From NCBI GenBank assembly GCA_019925095.2, contig CM034408.1, forward strand, positions 2,046,001 through 2,110,000: DNA of 64,000 bases, given 5' to 3'. The notes beneath the pieces are model-generated. The model saw nothing but the letters and a program-made list of their open reading frames with translations. It had not been told where the DNA came from and ran no database searches. Position numbers and translations under genes: made by a program. The stretch is from Dendrolimus kikuchii. Lineage: Eukaryota > Arthropoda > Insecta > Lepidoptera > Lasiocampidae. Below, piece after piece: positions 20,965 to 32,216 of this stretch (within the stretch, counting starts at the first letter, position 1; the number at the start of each line of letters is the position of its first letter).

Positions 20965-21440
20965 TTGACCGACTTCAAAAAAAGGAGGAGGTTCTCAATT
21001 CGTCAGGATCTTTTTTTTATGTATGTTCACCGATTACTCCGAGATTTATGATCCGATTTACGTGATTCTTTTTTTGTTCGACGCGGAATAGCTGCCATTT
21101 GGTCCCCTAAAAATTTGACATAGTTTGGCCCAGTAGTTTTCATTTTATGAAAAATTTTCCATTCTGTTCCATATGTACACCGATTACGCTGAGATTTATG
21201 ATTCGATTTACGTGATTCTTGTTTAGTTTGATGCGGAATAGTTGCCATTTGGTCCCCCAAAAATTTAACGTAGTTTGGCCCAGTAGTTTTCATTTTACGC
21301 ACTTTTTTTTGTTCCCGTTTCTTGGGACCTATTTTTAAGGAGCGCGGCACCTTTCGTAGGTCTACCCATACATAGCTAGACACTAAAATGTAACAAATAA
21401 AACAAAAAAAAACTTCGTTTAAAAAAACCGACTTCAAAAA
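20965..21440. repeat. CCGACTTCAAAAA-type MITE-like repeat
   Basis: Starts GACCGACTTCAAAAAAAGGA, contains CCGATTACTCCGAGATTTA and GGAGCGCGGCACCTTTCGTA, and ends AAAAACCGACTTCAAAAAC. The copy at 40877-41215 has the same layout. Within this copy a block of about 150 bases (from CACCGATTAC to TTTTCATTTTA) is tandemly duplicated, 21026-21145 and 21176-21297. Confidence 0.75.
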
Positions 21441-21655
21441 CTAAAAAGTAATAAATAACTTATTTCTAAAGTTATTATTATTAATATATATTATCTAAAA
21501 CATCTTAAAGTCGGTGCTTAGTAATTTTCAAAATATAGTAATTTTTATGTTTTACTTTGCACCAACTTCAAGATGTTTTAGATAATATATATTAATAATA
21601 ATAGCTTTAGAAATAAGTTATTTTATACTTTTTAGTTTTTGAAGTCGGTTTTTTT
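21424..21655. mobile_element. Foldback MITE
   Basis: AACCGACTTCAAAAACTAAA at the left and TTTAGTTTTTGAAGTCGGTT at the right, with inner arms AACTTATTTCTAAAG / CTTTAGAAATAAGTT and ATATATTATCTAAAACATCT and its complement. Nearly perfect arms of about 90 bases. Confidence 0.8.
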
Positions 21656-21688
21656 ATAAATTAATTACAGTAACGTAAATATTATATT

Positions 21689-21850
<162 letters not shown>

Positions 21851-22029
21851 TTTTTTTAGGTTATTTAGGGAATGCGGTTAGGTATTATAAATAACCCATA
21901 GTAGGTACATAGTGGTCGATATAACCGAAATCGGTTTGAACTGTATTAGTTACATAGAAAACCTTTGATCATCAATTTGCACGTATGTTCACTAATAAAG
22001 CCTAGTTTGACCAATAATTTGACGAAACG

Positions 22030-22690
22030 CACTTAGACCATTTTTAGCCGGTTCGATTAATTAAACTCTCAGGTGTCTTCGCCTTGTGCCAGAGGTGGTC
22101 GTAAACCACCAGCTTCCTCCACTGACGGGAGAAACCAAGCCCCCGGCGACTTTTCTCCCTCTTACCTGTGTAGGGAGGTTTGTAACCCGCTTCCTGGGAG
22201 GAGAGTTGAGCGCGCGCGGAACACCGACGTGCCCACATCTCGACCATACTAATGCAATCCCCAGGGAGCTTACGTCGGCCGAAGGTCAATGAACCTCAGG
22301 CCCTCAGGCGAATGCCCTCAGGCGTAGGCCCGTCTTACTTTCGCGGAAGCGGGAGCATGGACGCATGCTCCCGCAACTACACTTAGAAAATTTTTGTAAA
22401 GAGGGGAAATCTGATTGAGGACTAATAGCTGCGGGGGAAGCTCGCCGGGGGTGTATGGCATTCACCATGTTGGGGTGCCACTAACACCCCCGAGGAAGTA
22501 CTGTTGCCACCTGAAATAGAGCTACCCACTAAAACCCCTCGATGTTCCTTCTTTCGCATTATGCCAGGGCTTCGGGAAAAGCGGAAGCTTGACCAACTCC
22601 GCATGCCATGGGGCTTCTAGGGCACCATCCACTGCCGGGGACAGCATAGCCGCCAGTGTCAAGGCCCACTTGGACCAAATCCAATCTGTG
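22030..22690 (-). mobile_element. R1-like LINE 3' region, GC-rich fragment(s)
   Basis: Contains GGGAGGAGAGTTGAGCGCGC with GGAACACCGACGTGC, and further right ACCCACTAAAACCCCTCGAT and GCATTATGCCAGGGCTTCGG. The same landmarks occur at 55128-55525. The complement carries GGGTTTTAGTGGGTA, the R1-type 3' UTR motif also seen at 20210 and 43033. Reading frames are broken. Confidence 0.5.
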
Positions 22691-22915
22691 AAATTGATAT
22701 CTATGGTTGAGCGGACAAAGCCTTAGCCAGGTTCGATTCCTGGCATGATAAATTTCGTGAATGAATTTTCCTTTTTTTACTATGGACTGGGTTTTCTGGG
22801 TTCGACCCCAGAGTGGTTCGTTGTATATTACCCACACAAGCATAATCTGCTTAGCTTGGGAATATAAAATGTGTGAATTTGTCTGCCTATTATTATTATT
22901 CAATATATGTTATGG
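22690..22915 (+). mobile_element. tRNA-derived SINE (family S), 30 bp upstream of a nab exon
   Basis: Starts with ATGGTTGAGCGGACAAAGCC (A-box region), B box GGTTCGATTCCTGGCA, body with CCCCAGAGTGGTTCGTTG and CACACAAGCATAATCTGCTT, tail ATTATTATTATT. Same family as 38405-38700, 53250-53515, 15545-15745 and the diverged 27815-28050. Confidence 0.8.
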
Positions 22916-22944
22916 TATAACGAGTGAAATTAAATTATTTTCAG

Positions 22945-23046
22945 TGGTGGTAACATCGGCACCGGCGAACGAAGCAGAGTTGCAATTATACAGAGTGATG
23001 CAGAGAGCTAGCCTCCTTGCCTACTACGACACACTACTTGAAATGG
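22945..23046 (+). CDS. nab: nab exon, start of NCD1 domain
   Basis: NGFI-A/EGR-binding co-repressor (NAB). NAB proteins bind EGR/Krox zinc-finger activators in the nucleus and repress their targets. This exon encodes VVTSAPANEAELQL, then YRVMQRASLLAYYDTLLEMG, the first half of the NAB conserved domain 1 (NCD1), in which the ELQLYRxLQRAxLLxYYD pattern is diagnostic. The acceptor TTTTCAG ends at 22944 and the donor GTGAGC starts at 23047. The exon enters with two bases of a codon and leaves with one base (G), which pairs with GA at the next exon to give glycine. There is no start codon here, so at least one 5' exon is unseen. A SINE ends 30 bases before the acceptor. Confidence 0.93.
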
Positions 23047-23104
23047 GTGAGCCAATATTCTTTGATTCAATTTCTATCCTTATATATAATCATTGTACTA
23101 AAAA

Positions 23105-23246
23105 AGTACGAGCTTGCATGACAAGAGTTATGAATGTCAAAGAGGCAAGTGAGGTGTGTAAGAATAAGCCTAAATGGCACTCTGTTGTTCGTGCCTACCC
23201 CGCAAGGGAACTGGCGTGAAGTTATGTATGTATGTATGTATGTACT
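23105..23246 (+). mobile_element. RTE-Y LINE 3' fragment in nab intron
   Basis: Encodes ACMTRVMNVKEASEVCKN ... AYPARELA stop, then a (TATG)n tail. Heavily 5'-truncated; begins 58 bases after the nab donor. Confidence 0.85.
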
Positions 23247-23281
23247 AAAAAAAACATTACTAACCCACATAGCACACTATC

Positions 23282-23530
23282 CGGGCAGGAACGGAGAAAG
23301 AATACAGTTTCCTGCGTCCGGGCGGCCGGTAGGCTATTTGCCCGTCTGGTTAACCATCACCCCTAGTGTATTATATGGCGTCATAACAACTTTGACTTGT
23401 GTTTCGGCTTTAGTAGCCAGGGTCCAGTCTCCCTTTAGAGAGTGGCAGCATATTGGTATAACCTGTGTTGTTACAAATGTCCATAGGCGATGGTAACCGT
23501 GTATTTATATATCAGGTGGGCCCTCTGCAA
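23282..23530 (+). mobile_element. SINE-Z, diverged partial copy
   Basis: GGGCAGGAACGGAGAAAGAA start. A deletion removes the GTCGTAAGAGGCGAC block, and the 3' tail is missing after GTGGGCCCTCTGC. Confidence 0.7.
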
Positions 23531-23574
23531 AACATAGTGTATTGTCTATGACCCAGATGGTTATTAATGTTTTT

Positions 23575-23842
23575 AGGAGTTTTTGGCGGGAACTGAAAGG
23601 GGACGTTGTGCTGTGCAGTTTTATTTTCTAAAAATGTGTAAAATTACTCTAATATGAACAATAGTTGTAGGATATTGATAGTTTTTGAGTAGTAATTATG
23701 CGTTTATGTGAGAAATGTGAACTGTTTAGTCAAATTTTGGCCTTTCGAGTTTTCACAAGAACTCCGTTGAATGGTTGTTGATTGTAGCCTACAATACAAC
23801 TGCGCCTGGCTTAAAGGCCTAGTTGCCAAGCCTTAAACACAA
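23575..23842 (+). repeat. Dispersed repeat P copy in nab intron
   Basis: GAGTTTTTGGCGGGAACTGA to GCTTAAAGGCCTAGTTGCCA. It lacks the segment between TAGCCTACAATACAAC and GCCTGGCTTAAAGG that other copies hold. Confidence 0.7.
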
Positions 23843-24349
23843 AAAAAATGTTTTTAATTTTCTGTTTCTAACCAGATCTTTTAGTCTTTCTAATTTACTT
23901 ATTTGTACTTTCGTTGATATTATTACATACTTGATGACACTGTATGCATCTATGAATTTTTATTTTGACTAAATACTAAGTTAATTTTGTTTTACAATGA
24001 GGTTACTTATCTGTTGCAATTAACTAACAAATACGTCGTCGTTATGGAACCGTGAATAAAGTTTCGCGGGCAAATGCTAGTTTGTAAATATGTATATTGT
24101 AGTTTTATTTTTAGCGTTTTTTGTATTTATAAGCTCGTCAGAGCCGTATAAGTTCAGGAAGGCTTTATTCATCCGAATTCATCATCGCATGATGTATGTG
24201 GGAATATTTATGAAATTAACATCTTTTATGATATTTACCAAAGCAATGTCTCTATTGCTTAAATAACAATCATCTCTCTTGATATTAACACTGATTACGT
24301 TATAATTGACTTTGATTGGGGCAATGGCTCGCGGTTCGTCGAATACTCA

Positions 24350-24660
24350 TCCGTGCAGGAACGGAGAAAGAATACAATTTCCTGCGGCCGGGCGGCCTGT
24401 CGTAAGAGGCGACTTAACAACCCACAGCCAGGTGGTAGGGCATTTGCCCGACTGGATGGCTACCACCCTTGGTCTAAAGTATGTCGCCATAACAACCTTC
24501 GGGTTGTGTTGCGGCATTAGTGACCAGGTTCCAGTTTCCCTTCAGAGAGCAGCAGCGCACTTGTAACACCTTTGGTGTTACAAATGTCCATAGGCGATGG
24601 TAACCGCTTTCCATCAAGTGGGCCATTTGCCTGGCTGCTGATCTCCTGCAATAAAAAAAA
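24350..24660 (+). mobile_element. SINE-Z copy, full length, in nab intron
   Basis: CCGTGCAGGAACGGAG to CTCCTGCAATAAAAAAAAA, without internal gaps. Confidence 0.8.
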
Positions 24661-24814
24661 ATCTTGGTGCGCTTGCGACCATTCTCTATAAGAGGTTATA
24701 TCTTCCTTCTTACGGCCACCTCGCTTCCTTAGTCAGACGCTCCGCGAGAGTGACATTGACAACATATCACTCTTGACAGTGTGACAGTGACATTTCAATG
24801 AACCTTCTACATAT

Positions 24815-25085
24815 TGGCTACGTTCCATTAGTGACTCACTACGACCACGTTCACGACTGCAATGTTTCCCGTTTCAGTTGATTGCCGGCGTTACAACCGT
24901 AAACCCAAGTGGAGCCGTTGTTCGACCCACCTCTTGACATGGGTATTGTGAGCGTTGTGTGATCGAAAATGATGACCTCATTAGGGATGTTTTCACCACG
25001 ACCACAACTACCGTGGTCGCTTTGTGGAACGGCTAACGGAGCATTTTGGGCGTTGTGAGCTACTAATGGAACGCGCTGATTGTTT
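24815..25085. mobile_element. MITE-like inverted-repeat element in nab intron
   Basis: Left end ACGTTCCATTAGTGACTCAC and right end GTGAGCTACTAATGGAACGC are imperfect inverted copies. Inner blocks (CTACGACCACGTTCACGACT and ACCGTGGTCGC) also pair loosely. Non-coding and GC-richer than the intron around it. Confidence 0.5.
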
Positions 25086-25631
25086 TAGATAGTGTTAAAA
25101 CTTGTAAAAAATATGTTTCCTATAATAAATTTAAAGGTTAATTGTGCTGTTGTTAATTTATTAAAAAGATACCTAAAAGTATTATATATTCTAATTTTTT
25201 ACCTAAACTTTGTCTGCTATTGATTAAGTATTCATTACGTGGCACACTCATAGAACTTTTAGAAGATACTCCGTGCAAAAAAGGATCTATTATTTCAATA
25301 TTCAAACTTGTTACACAAGTTCATTCCGCTATCTATATTGTTAAAGTTGCAAAAAACGTGTGATTGAACAAAAAAATATAAACTCACGACTTTTAATTTA
25401 GGCGAATATGCAAATGTCTTACGTGACCATTTTGCGAAGGGAGTTAAAGAAAAAAAAACAAAGCGTCTATCTACCCTTCGGAGATTTTCAAAATTAAACA
25501 GAATAATGTACGAGTCAGGAGATAAATGGAAGGGTACTGTATTTTACGTATATTAATTTAGTCTGTTGTTGGGGTCTTCAGGACATAAACCTGTAAAAAG
25601 ATCTATCAAAACAACTCATTGACTCTTCGGG

Positions 25632-25765
25632 TGATCATAGGGCTGGTTCCTACCTCAAACAAGGGGCAGCAAGAAGCTGGGAAGCTGGGATTCTGGGAGC
25701 CTTACCTATTATCTTCGATGATCTAGCCTCAGTATTCTGCTTATAGACTTAAGATAAGTTCACTT
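25632..25765 (+). mobile_element. LINE family N C-terminal scrap in nab intron
   Basis: GATCATAGGGCTGGTTCCTA through GCCTTACCTATTATCTTCGA to CTCAGTATTCTGCTTATAG: same layout as 1738-1860, more decayed. Confidence 0.5.
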
Positions 25766-26735
25766 CAGTAATGACTTCACATCTGTAATAACAACTAGGT
25801 TATCATAACTAATAGGTTGGTAAATACTTGGTAAAACAAGCAAGATATGCGTGTCACAGAGATGAATATGCTGTGATGGATATCTGTCAGAAGGACCGCG
25901 TTAGGAACTCTTGCGTCTGCGGTGGCCGTCATAGCCGTGACAAAAATAAACTGCAAGATTAAGCCCAAGAAATGCTTGCCTAACGTTTTCTGGCTTGCCC
26001 ATGGTCGCAATACAAGGGATGCCAAAGGCGCGCGAACTGGAGAAGAAAAATAGAAAATGGACCAAGCGTCCAAGCGAACGCTATAAATGCAACAAGGATT
26101 TATTAACGCTAGGATGTTTATCATTAATCATGGAAATGGTTAAATGAGCTTTATAATGCTCTTTCAAACATTTCACAGCAGAACCCTCCATTCCTTATAG
26201 AAGTTAAATGAAAGAGATGAAAAAGACATTGATAATTTGCATGCCAACGCGATGAGCCACGTCCGCGCGATCGCGTTATGGAAATACAGTATTTTTTACT
26301 GTGAACATTTTTTTAAATGTTGATTTTGAATTTACGAATACTACAAAAAGCAGCTTGTTGCCCTACGTCAAATAGTCTCATTTGTATTTACAATAAAAAT
26401 AGTTTCTACAATTTCAGTTATAATTAGTTATTTAAGACTGATTCAATTAACGTCATCGACGTCTTAAATCTTCTGGATTTCATAAATTAGCGCATAAAAA
26501 GCTAGGTGTTTCCACGCGGCTTCAGTTGCATTGTCTTTGGATCCACTTTTCGCAACAATTTTGTTTAACGCCATTAACCAATGTGCATATAACAAATTTG
26601 ATGATAACAGTTATTTTATATTATAATCTCTCGAAAGAACTTTGCTCCACGAAAACATAATGATTAATAAAGTTATAAATTTAGGTTACTTCTAATAACA
26701 TAAATTGAAATAATGTTAATTATCACTTCTTTCAG
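25766..26735. other. nab intron sequence without recognised repeats
   Basis: Nothing beyond intron sequence is seen. The polypyrimidine-rich acceptor CACTTCTTTCAG lies at its end. Confidence 0.6.
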
Positions 26736-27493
26736 GAGGTGACGACGTACAGCAACTCTGCGATGCTGGTGAGGAAGAATTTCTCGAAATAATGGCACTA
26801 GTTGGAATGGCATCAAAACCTTTACACGTCAGACGGCTCCAAAAAGCTCTTCAAGAGTGGGTCAATAATCCAGCCCTTTTCCAAATCCCTATAGTCCCAA
26901 ACCTGTGTCCTACTGAAAACCCTTTCATCCAGTGCAATCAAAGGCTACTTAACATGCCTGCAGCCATATCTAATGTTCTTCCTAGAACTGTAGCATCCCC
27001 TGAGAGTAGTAGACCAATGTATAGTCCATCTCCAGGTGCTCCAGATAACAGCTGTGGTTCTACCACTTCAGCGCCAAATGCTAGTCCAGTCCATACAAAC
27101 ACGTTTACAAAAATAGTACTATCTTCATCTCCTGCCCCAGCTGCTCCAGTCACTTCAACGGCATCGAGATCATTTTCCCCACAAAGTGCCTGTCCTCCTG
27201 CATCTGCAGGCTCAAGTCCGAACTCAGTGACTTCACCCGTACAATTAACACCAGTATTATTAGACCTCCATGTACAAAAGCTCTCCGCTGCTGCGGAGAA
27301 GTTAAGCAAGCATTTGCCGCAATTAGAACCAAAGCCTCAGAATACAAAAAAGAAGACATGTAAAGACTTGGAATTGGTAATGTTGATGCCAGAGTCAGAT
27401 CCTAGACGAATGGAGGAAATAAGGAAATACGCAGCGATTTATGGAAGATTTGACTGCAAGAGGAAACCTGAAAAGCCTTTGACGCTTCACGAG
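26736..27493 (+). CDS. nab: nab exon: end of NCD1, S/P/T linker, start of NCD2
   Basis: The largest visible nab exon (252 codons). It opens with GDDVQQLCDAGEEEFLEIMA, followed by LVGMASKPLHVRRLQKALQE, the hallmark second half of NCD1, the domain that contacts the R1 repression motif of EGR proteins. A linker of about 100 residues rich in Ser, Pro, Thr and Ala follows (roughly 27000-27260). Then comes LDLHVQKLSAAAEKL and, near the end, RRMEEIRKYAAIYGRFDCKR with PLTLHE, the first half of NCD2, the repression domain. The acceptor is TTTCAG (ends 26735) and the donor GTTAGT begins at 27494. It enters after one borrowed base and ends in phase 0. The reading frame is intact, and an internal ATG at 26792 is not the start because conserved residues precede it. 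Confidence 0.95.
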
Positions 27494-27509
27494 GTTAGTT
27501 TTATGCTTG

Positions 27510-27775
27510 TTGGACACTTGATAGAAAGTAGTTACCGTTGCCTATAGAAGTTGGACTAATGTGCTGATGGTCTTAGAGGGGGGATTGGAACCTAGCCATT
27601 AATGCTGCAACCAAACTCAAGGTTGTTATGGCTATAACTTTAGACCAGAGTTGGTAGCCATCCAAACTGGCAATTACCCTACCACTTGGCTGTGGGTTGT
27701 TTTGTCGCCTTTTATGACAGGTCACCCAGCCATAGAAATGAGTATTCTTTTACTTTTCCAGCAAGGATGAGTAAG
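27510..27775 (-). mobile_element. SINE-Z, old copy, 16 bp after nab donor
   Basis: Reverse copy with many substitutions: CACTTGATAGAAAGTAGTTA, CCAGAGTTGGTAGCCATCCA, TGGCTGTGGGTTGTTTTGTC. The 5' end of the element is at the right. Older than the other SINE-Z copies judged by divergence. Confidence 0.7.
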
Positions 27776-27814
27776 TACGATGTAATTACTAATGTTTTCA
27801 ATATTTACTAACTA

Positions 27815-28050
27815 CTAAAGATGGCCTTTGTGGTGTAATAGTCATAGCCATGGCCGCTTGATTCATCAGACTCAGAGGTCATGGTTTTAATTACCCGTGC
27901 GCAAAGAAATTTTCCATTATTTACTCTAGTCTAGGTGTTACTGTATGTCCTCAAAGTTAACAGTTGTATGTTACCTATACAACACAAGCATAACTTGTTA
28001 AAATTGAGAATATACTATGGATAGGTTTATTTGTCGATAATATTATTGAT
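27815..28050 (+). mobile_element. tRNA-derived SINE (family S), diverged, in nab intron
   Basis: ATGGCCTTTGTGGTGTAATA start, decayed B-box region (GAGGTCATGGTTTTAATTACC), then GTTACCTATACAACACAAGC and an ATATTATTG tail, in the order of the family. Confidence 0.5.
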
Positions 28051-28187
28051 TTTTCGTTCAGAAAGAATATATGTTGTTTTCTCATGAACGTGTGTAAATA
28101 TTAAGCGACTTTCATTTACTTGACGAATTCACAACTACCTTAATTTCAGTTGGCTAAGAGATAAAATAGGGACATTTTTAATTTTAG

Positions 28188-28315
28188 GTAATGGTGAATG
28201 AAGCTGCAGCACAAATATGTAGATGTGTGCCTGCTCTCTTAACAAGACGTGACGAGCTCTTTCCTCTTGCGCGGCAACTCGTCCGAAGAGCTGGCTTGCA
28301 TTACTCTAAGCATGG
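28188..28315 (+). CDS. nab: nab exon: second half of NCD2
   Basis: Encodes VM followed by [20 protein letters not shown], then [20 protein letters not shown]. This continues the NCD2 repression domain directly from LTLHE of the previous exon, as in other NAB proteins (LTLHEL-VNEAAAQ). The acceptor ATTTTAG ends at 28187 and the donor GTGGGT starts at 28316. Entry is phase 0; exit leaves two bases (GG) that are completed to glycine by the C at 28569. The frame is intact. Confidence 0.94.
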
Positions 28316-28568
28316 GTGGGTATATTTTTAAAAGTAAATAATATATAGGTATCGACTTGATACCTAGGAACTGAAAATAATATTATAAACAAACTTCATA
28401 TTAGTATGTATTAACAGAAAGTTACGGACGGTGCTGATTCAGAAATCTATAAATGTTTAAAGTTGCTATTTATTATCTCACTATGAATTACAAATCGTAA
28501 GTAAAAATAACTCAAATAGAGAAAAGAAATTTGCATTTTGGACCAATGAAATATTTTATGTCTTCTAG

Positions 28569-28674
28569 CCTTCTGCCTTCAGCGTCAATGGGTGAAGACC
28601 ACCGGGACGATGACGAGACGCCAAGCAAACGGCCGCGGCAGGTCGACACTACTCACATAGATCTCACAGATTAG
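28569..28674 (+). CDS. nab: nab exon with in-frame stop (short C-terminus) and internal donor
   Basis: Encodes LLPSASMGEDHRDDDE, then TPSKRPRQ and VDTTHIDLTD with stop TAG at 28672-28674. The acceptor TTCTAG ends at 28568. KRPR looks like a basic nuclear-localisation motif. A GT donor (CAG|GTCGAC) at 28641/28642 is in phase 0 and joins in frame to the exon at 32437, bypassing the stop. So either the exon ends at 28641 in the long form or runs to the stop in a short form. The short tail HIDLTD resembles a SUMO-interacting motif (inference). Possible polyadenylation signals for the short form are AATAAA at 29024 and 29236. Confidence 0.85.
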
Positions 28675-29681
28675 ACTAACTGGGATTGAAGGTTTAGTTA
28701 GGTTATGCGGGTCACTAACAAAGCACGGTTGAAATCGTATCTAAAAAAGTCTAGAAGAATTATTTAACAACTTTTTAAAGCATTCATTAGAAATCATTAT
28801 TACAAATATCTTTTTAATTGAACACCTTAGTGTTATTTATTATTGATCTGGCCCTATAAGGTCGAGGCAAATGTAATATTATAAATTCTAATTATTCTGG
28901 TACAATATTTCTTAAGCGCCAAGCTCTTTTCTTAATGAAAGATAGTTATCTTTAGTAAGACTTGATTTTTTGATAATTGAACCAATTAAAATTAAAATGA
29001 ATGATAAAATTCCAACTCCAAATAATAAATACTTTCAAATCTTACTTTCATCTTATAAGAAAACATAAGCGTATATGAGGTAACAAAAACCACATTTTCT
29101 ATGTTTTGTATGACTATAAGTAACCAGACGTGAACAAATAAGGATCCTTGTTAGACTCCAGTTAGTAAAATCACGAAAAAATGGGAAAAAATCTTTTAAC
29201 ATACGTTATTACTGACAATTTACTTTTAGATTATCAATAAACGTATTTTAGACTTAATTCTATGTAGATATCTCCTTTTTATTCTTATTTTGTTTCTATG
29301 GTCGAAGCAGGTAAGCATGTGTATTGTATGCTTCTCTTAAATCTTTTTTGTTGCAATAATTTAGGCGATTAGCACTCGTAGTTATATTGCTTTCGACAAA
29401 GGGGTAAATGGTACTACTGCAATGGTAAGTAGAAAGATTTAATTTTATAGCGACGGGAAATAAATTTTTGTAAATAGAATTTAAACTGATGTTATTTTAA
29501 AGACCCTAGGGCTTTACGTTTGCGTAACTACAGTTCTGTTTATTTGGAAATTTATATAGAAATTACACAACATAACAATTGGCTCATGCACAGGAGAACG
29601 TGCGAGTAACGTATTTCTCTTAATAAAGTGGAATATTGTCAGATACTTTTCTATTATTAGAATATCCCTAAAAACACATAG
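28675..29681. other. Candidate 3' UTR of short nab form, then intron
   Basis: No repeat matches. AATAAA at 29024 and at 29236, the latter followed by T-rich sequence, could terminate the short transcript. Inference only. Confidence 0.4.
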
Positions 29682-29925
29682 TTTTTTAATTTTTTTTATT
29701 GCTTGAGTTCAGCAGACAGGCAGGCGGCCCACTTGATGGAAAGCGGTTAGCATCGCCAATGGACATTTGCAACACCAAAGGTGCTAAAAATGCGCTGCTG
29801 CTCTCTAAAGTGAGACTGGAGTCTGGTCACTAATGCCGGAACACAACTCAAGTTTGTTATGGCGGCATACTCTAGACCAGGGGTGGTAGCCATCCAGTCG
29901 GGCAAATGCCCTACCACCAGCTTTA
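29682..29925 (-). mobile_element. SINE-Z, 5'-truncated, in nab intron
   Basis: Starts with the T-rich 3' tail (TTTTTTTATTGCTTGAGTTC) and runs to CAAATGCCCTACCACC. The 5' third of the SINE is absent. The next bases (CTTTAAACTAACTCTTTATTG) look like the tail of another retroposon, so this may be a chimeric or nested insertion. Confidence 0.7.
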
Positions 29926-30689
29926 AACTAACTCTTTATTGTACAACAAAAACGAAAACATCAGAAAAGAGAACAAAATGAGACATAAATTTACACAATA
30001 CCTTATCTTATCCCTAGGGAATGATCTTTCCCGAACAGCCTTTGAAATCATCTCATTTTTCTCGATAAATCATTTCCATAAACGATGATATTTACATATT
30101 AGTATGTATTATATTTCTGACATTACACATTTAATCTCATATTCTGAAGCTCTTACCGTGCTTGATGTTCATTGGAAATCAGCTTGCTGACTATTTCTCC
30201 AACAAGACTAAATACTGACGCACCTTATCAATATTCCATGCAATCATTGAATGTTACTATCAAGCTTAAATCAATCTTTATAGCCAAAACTGAACTAGCT
30301 TTTTAACAATTGCACGAAGTCGCTACATCGCATGTGTATCAAGCAATAAAGATTATCTATAGTAGTATTTCATAATGCAATTATAATTCATATAATATTG
30401 ATTTCAAGATATATTATTTACATTTCAAAAATTGCAAAAATGGAAATTTGATGGTCAATATTTCCCAATAAGCTGATGAAGTTTATTGACTTCCCAATAA
30501 GGAATCTCATTGATATCTGCTTTAACTATCTATATATGGGTCTGCAGTCCTTATATTCAAAAAGAATATATTAAATTAACATTATTTCAACACTAACTTG
30601 CAACTTGTGAATATATAAAAATATCTTTAAATTTCTATGCAATGTCTACAAGCCTTGTAGAGATTTGGGTAAGAAGGTACCAAATATTA
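29926..30689. other. nab intron, no recognised features after 29960
   Basis: Apart from an AACTCTTTATTGTACAACA tail-like string at 29935, nothing is recognised. Confidence 0.4.
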
Positions 30690-31065
30690 ATTATTTGGGC
30701 AGGGTTTCCTCTTTGTTATTGTTCAGCCTTTGATGTGACAATTCATACAGCACAGTAAGCAATGAACACCGTTTTTTTTTATTGGACTTGACTTTATGTT
30801 GTTGGTCCGAAGACCTTACAACTTTAGTGGGGTTTTTGGGGCGAGTGCCTTCGCGAAGCGAAGGCGCTCGAGCCCGGGGGGGCAACTTGCTCGAGGGAGC
30901 TACCTAAGGAGTTTTACCTCGGCTGGACTGTTGCCATGAGAGGGGGATGAATTTAATGATGCCCACCATAGGGCGACACAAAGCACTAATTGAGAAAATG
31001 AACACCGTCGACACGCCCCTACGCCTTTTATACGAAAATACTACCCTACAAAACAATAACATTGC
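30690..31065. repeat. GC-rich segment with strong hairpin in nab intron
   Basis: GAGTGCCTTCGCGAAGCGAAGGCGCTC (30841-30867) forms a stable stem within an otherwise AT-rich intron, followed by GAGCCCGGGGGGGCAACTTG. AATGAACACCG occurs at 30764 and 30998. It looks like an inserted mobile-element fragment, family unknown. Confidence 0.35.
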
Positions 31066-31212
31066 ATCATTGCTAAAAATAGCAATTACATCATAGTGTT
31101 GCTAGTATCACAAAACAATTATAATAATTAGTTACTGATGCATTAAATTATCTAGACGATAATTTAGTGGGCTTATAAAATTAACTAACCGGTAGAAAAT
31201 GGTAATTTAATT

Positions 31213-31248
31213 ATAAATCGAATCATCTTATCAGATGATTCGATTTAT
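31213..31248. repeat. Perfect 16-bp inverted repeat
   Basis: Arms ATAAATCGAATCATCT and AGATGATTCGATTTAT with a TATC loop. Followed by CGATTAATCG, itself a palindrome. Confidence 0.85.
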
Positions 31249-31858
31249 CGATTAATCGACTAAAAATATTATCTATGACGATTGTCTATGTGATATTAAT
31301 ATACCACTATGGTTCTCATGACTACTGTGGTGGACATCTTGTAACATTAGTAAACCAAACTGGCAAATTATTTCAAACCTCAAATGTATTTATAGTACTA
31401 CACACCTAATAATTCCTCCCGATGTATGTACCTGCGCAGTAAACCAATTTTAATAGACACTACTGTATACGAAATTGTGTAAGCAGGACAGAGCTACGAA
31501 TGTATAGCAAGCAACACTGCCTTATATCTTCGCAAATAAAGTTCAATATAAATTACATGTCGGAAACCGACACCCTCATCTGCGCAAATGAGAACTGCCG
31601 ATCGGAATTATATTTTCTGTAATACTATACTTCACTGTAAACCTAGAAAAATACAAATTTATTTATTGACCCCAACGCCAACTAGTAGAAGCAAATGTTA
31701 GTAAGAGTACATTTATATTATCAAAATTTAATTAAATATTTTTAATTACTTTCTAACAGTTAATATAAAACTAAAAGTTACTTTTAAAAGTATATAAACT
31801 AAACTATACTATAGATAAAGCTATACTTACAAAATAACATAAATCTATAGGTAAAAAA

Positions 31859-32216
31859 GTGACTCCAAATCGCTGTCGGCGGGGAGCGTGCCCAAAATGC
31901 TGGCCGCATTTCCGCATTGGATAGCAACGCTAATTCGTTGTCCTAGGTGCAAGCCAGCCTTTTGGTCACGCGAGACCTCAGTTAGACGCGTTGAGAGCTC
32001 TAGATAGAGATGATGAGCTCCAGGCCCCCACGGCCCCAGGGTCTCGACCCCGAAAGCCACAAATACGTACCCACTATCAATGGACACATATTTGCGACAT
32101 TTCAGGGCCTCCTGGTGTGCAGCAGCAGCCCCGGCTGTAACGGCTGTGTCTGGAATATGGGACGCCGCCAAAGGATCGACACAAGTTGCGTCCCATACTA
32201 GAGGGCGTCCCATCTT
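31859..32216 (-). pseudogene. LINE family N ORF2 C-terminus
   Basis: The best copy of family N. The minus strand encodes GRPLVWDATCVDPLAASHIP, then AGAAAAHQEALKCRKY, FGVETLGPWGPGAHHLYLEL, VSRDQKAGLHLGQRISVAIQ and a C-terminus ending DSDLESLFYL stop. This is a LINE polymerase C-terminal domain; I know the block from non-LTR elements but cannot name the clade. The frame is open from 32213 down to 31845, then lost upstream, so it is a 5'-truncated insertion in the last large nab intron. Confidence 0.7.

Noticed and set aside
22690..22745. tRNA gene suggested by A-box-like and B-box sequences
   Set aside because: The sequence recurs at several places with a SINE body and tail, and no cloverleaf with acceptor stem closes. 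It is a tRNA-derived SINE head.
26938..27309. 123-codon minus-strand open frame
   Set aside because: It is antisense to the nab linker exon, whose plus-strand frame is strongly conserved.
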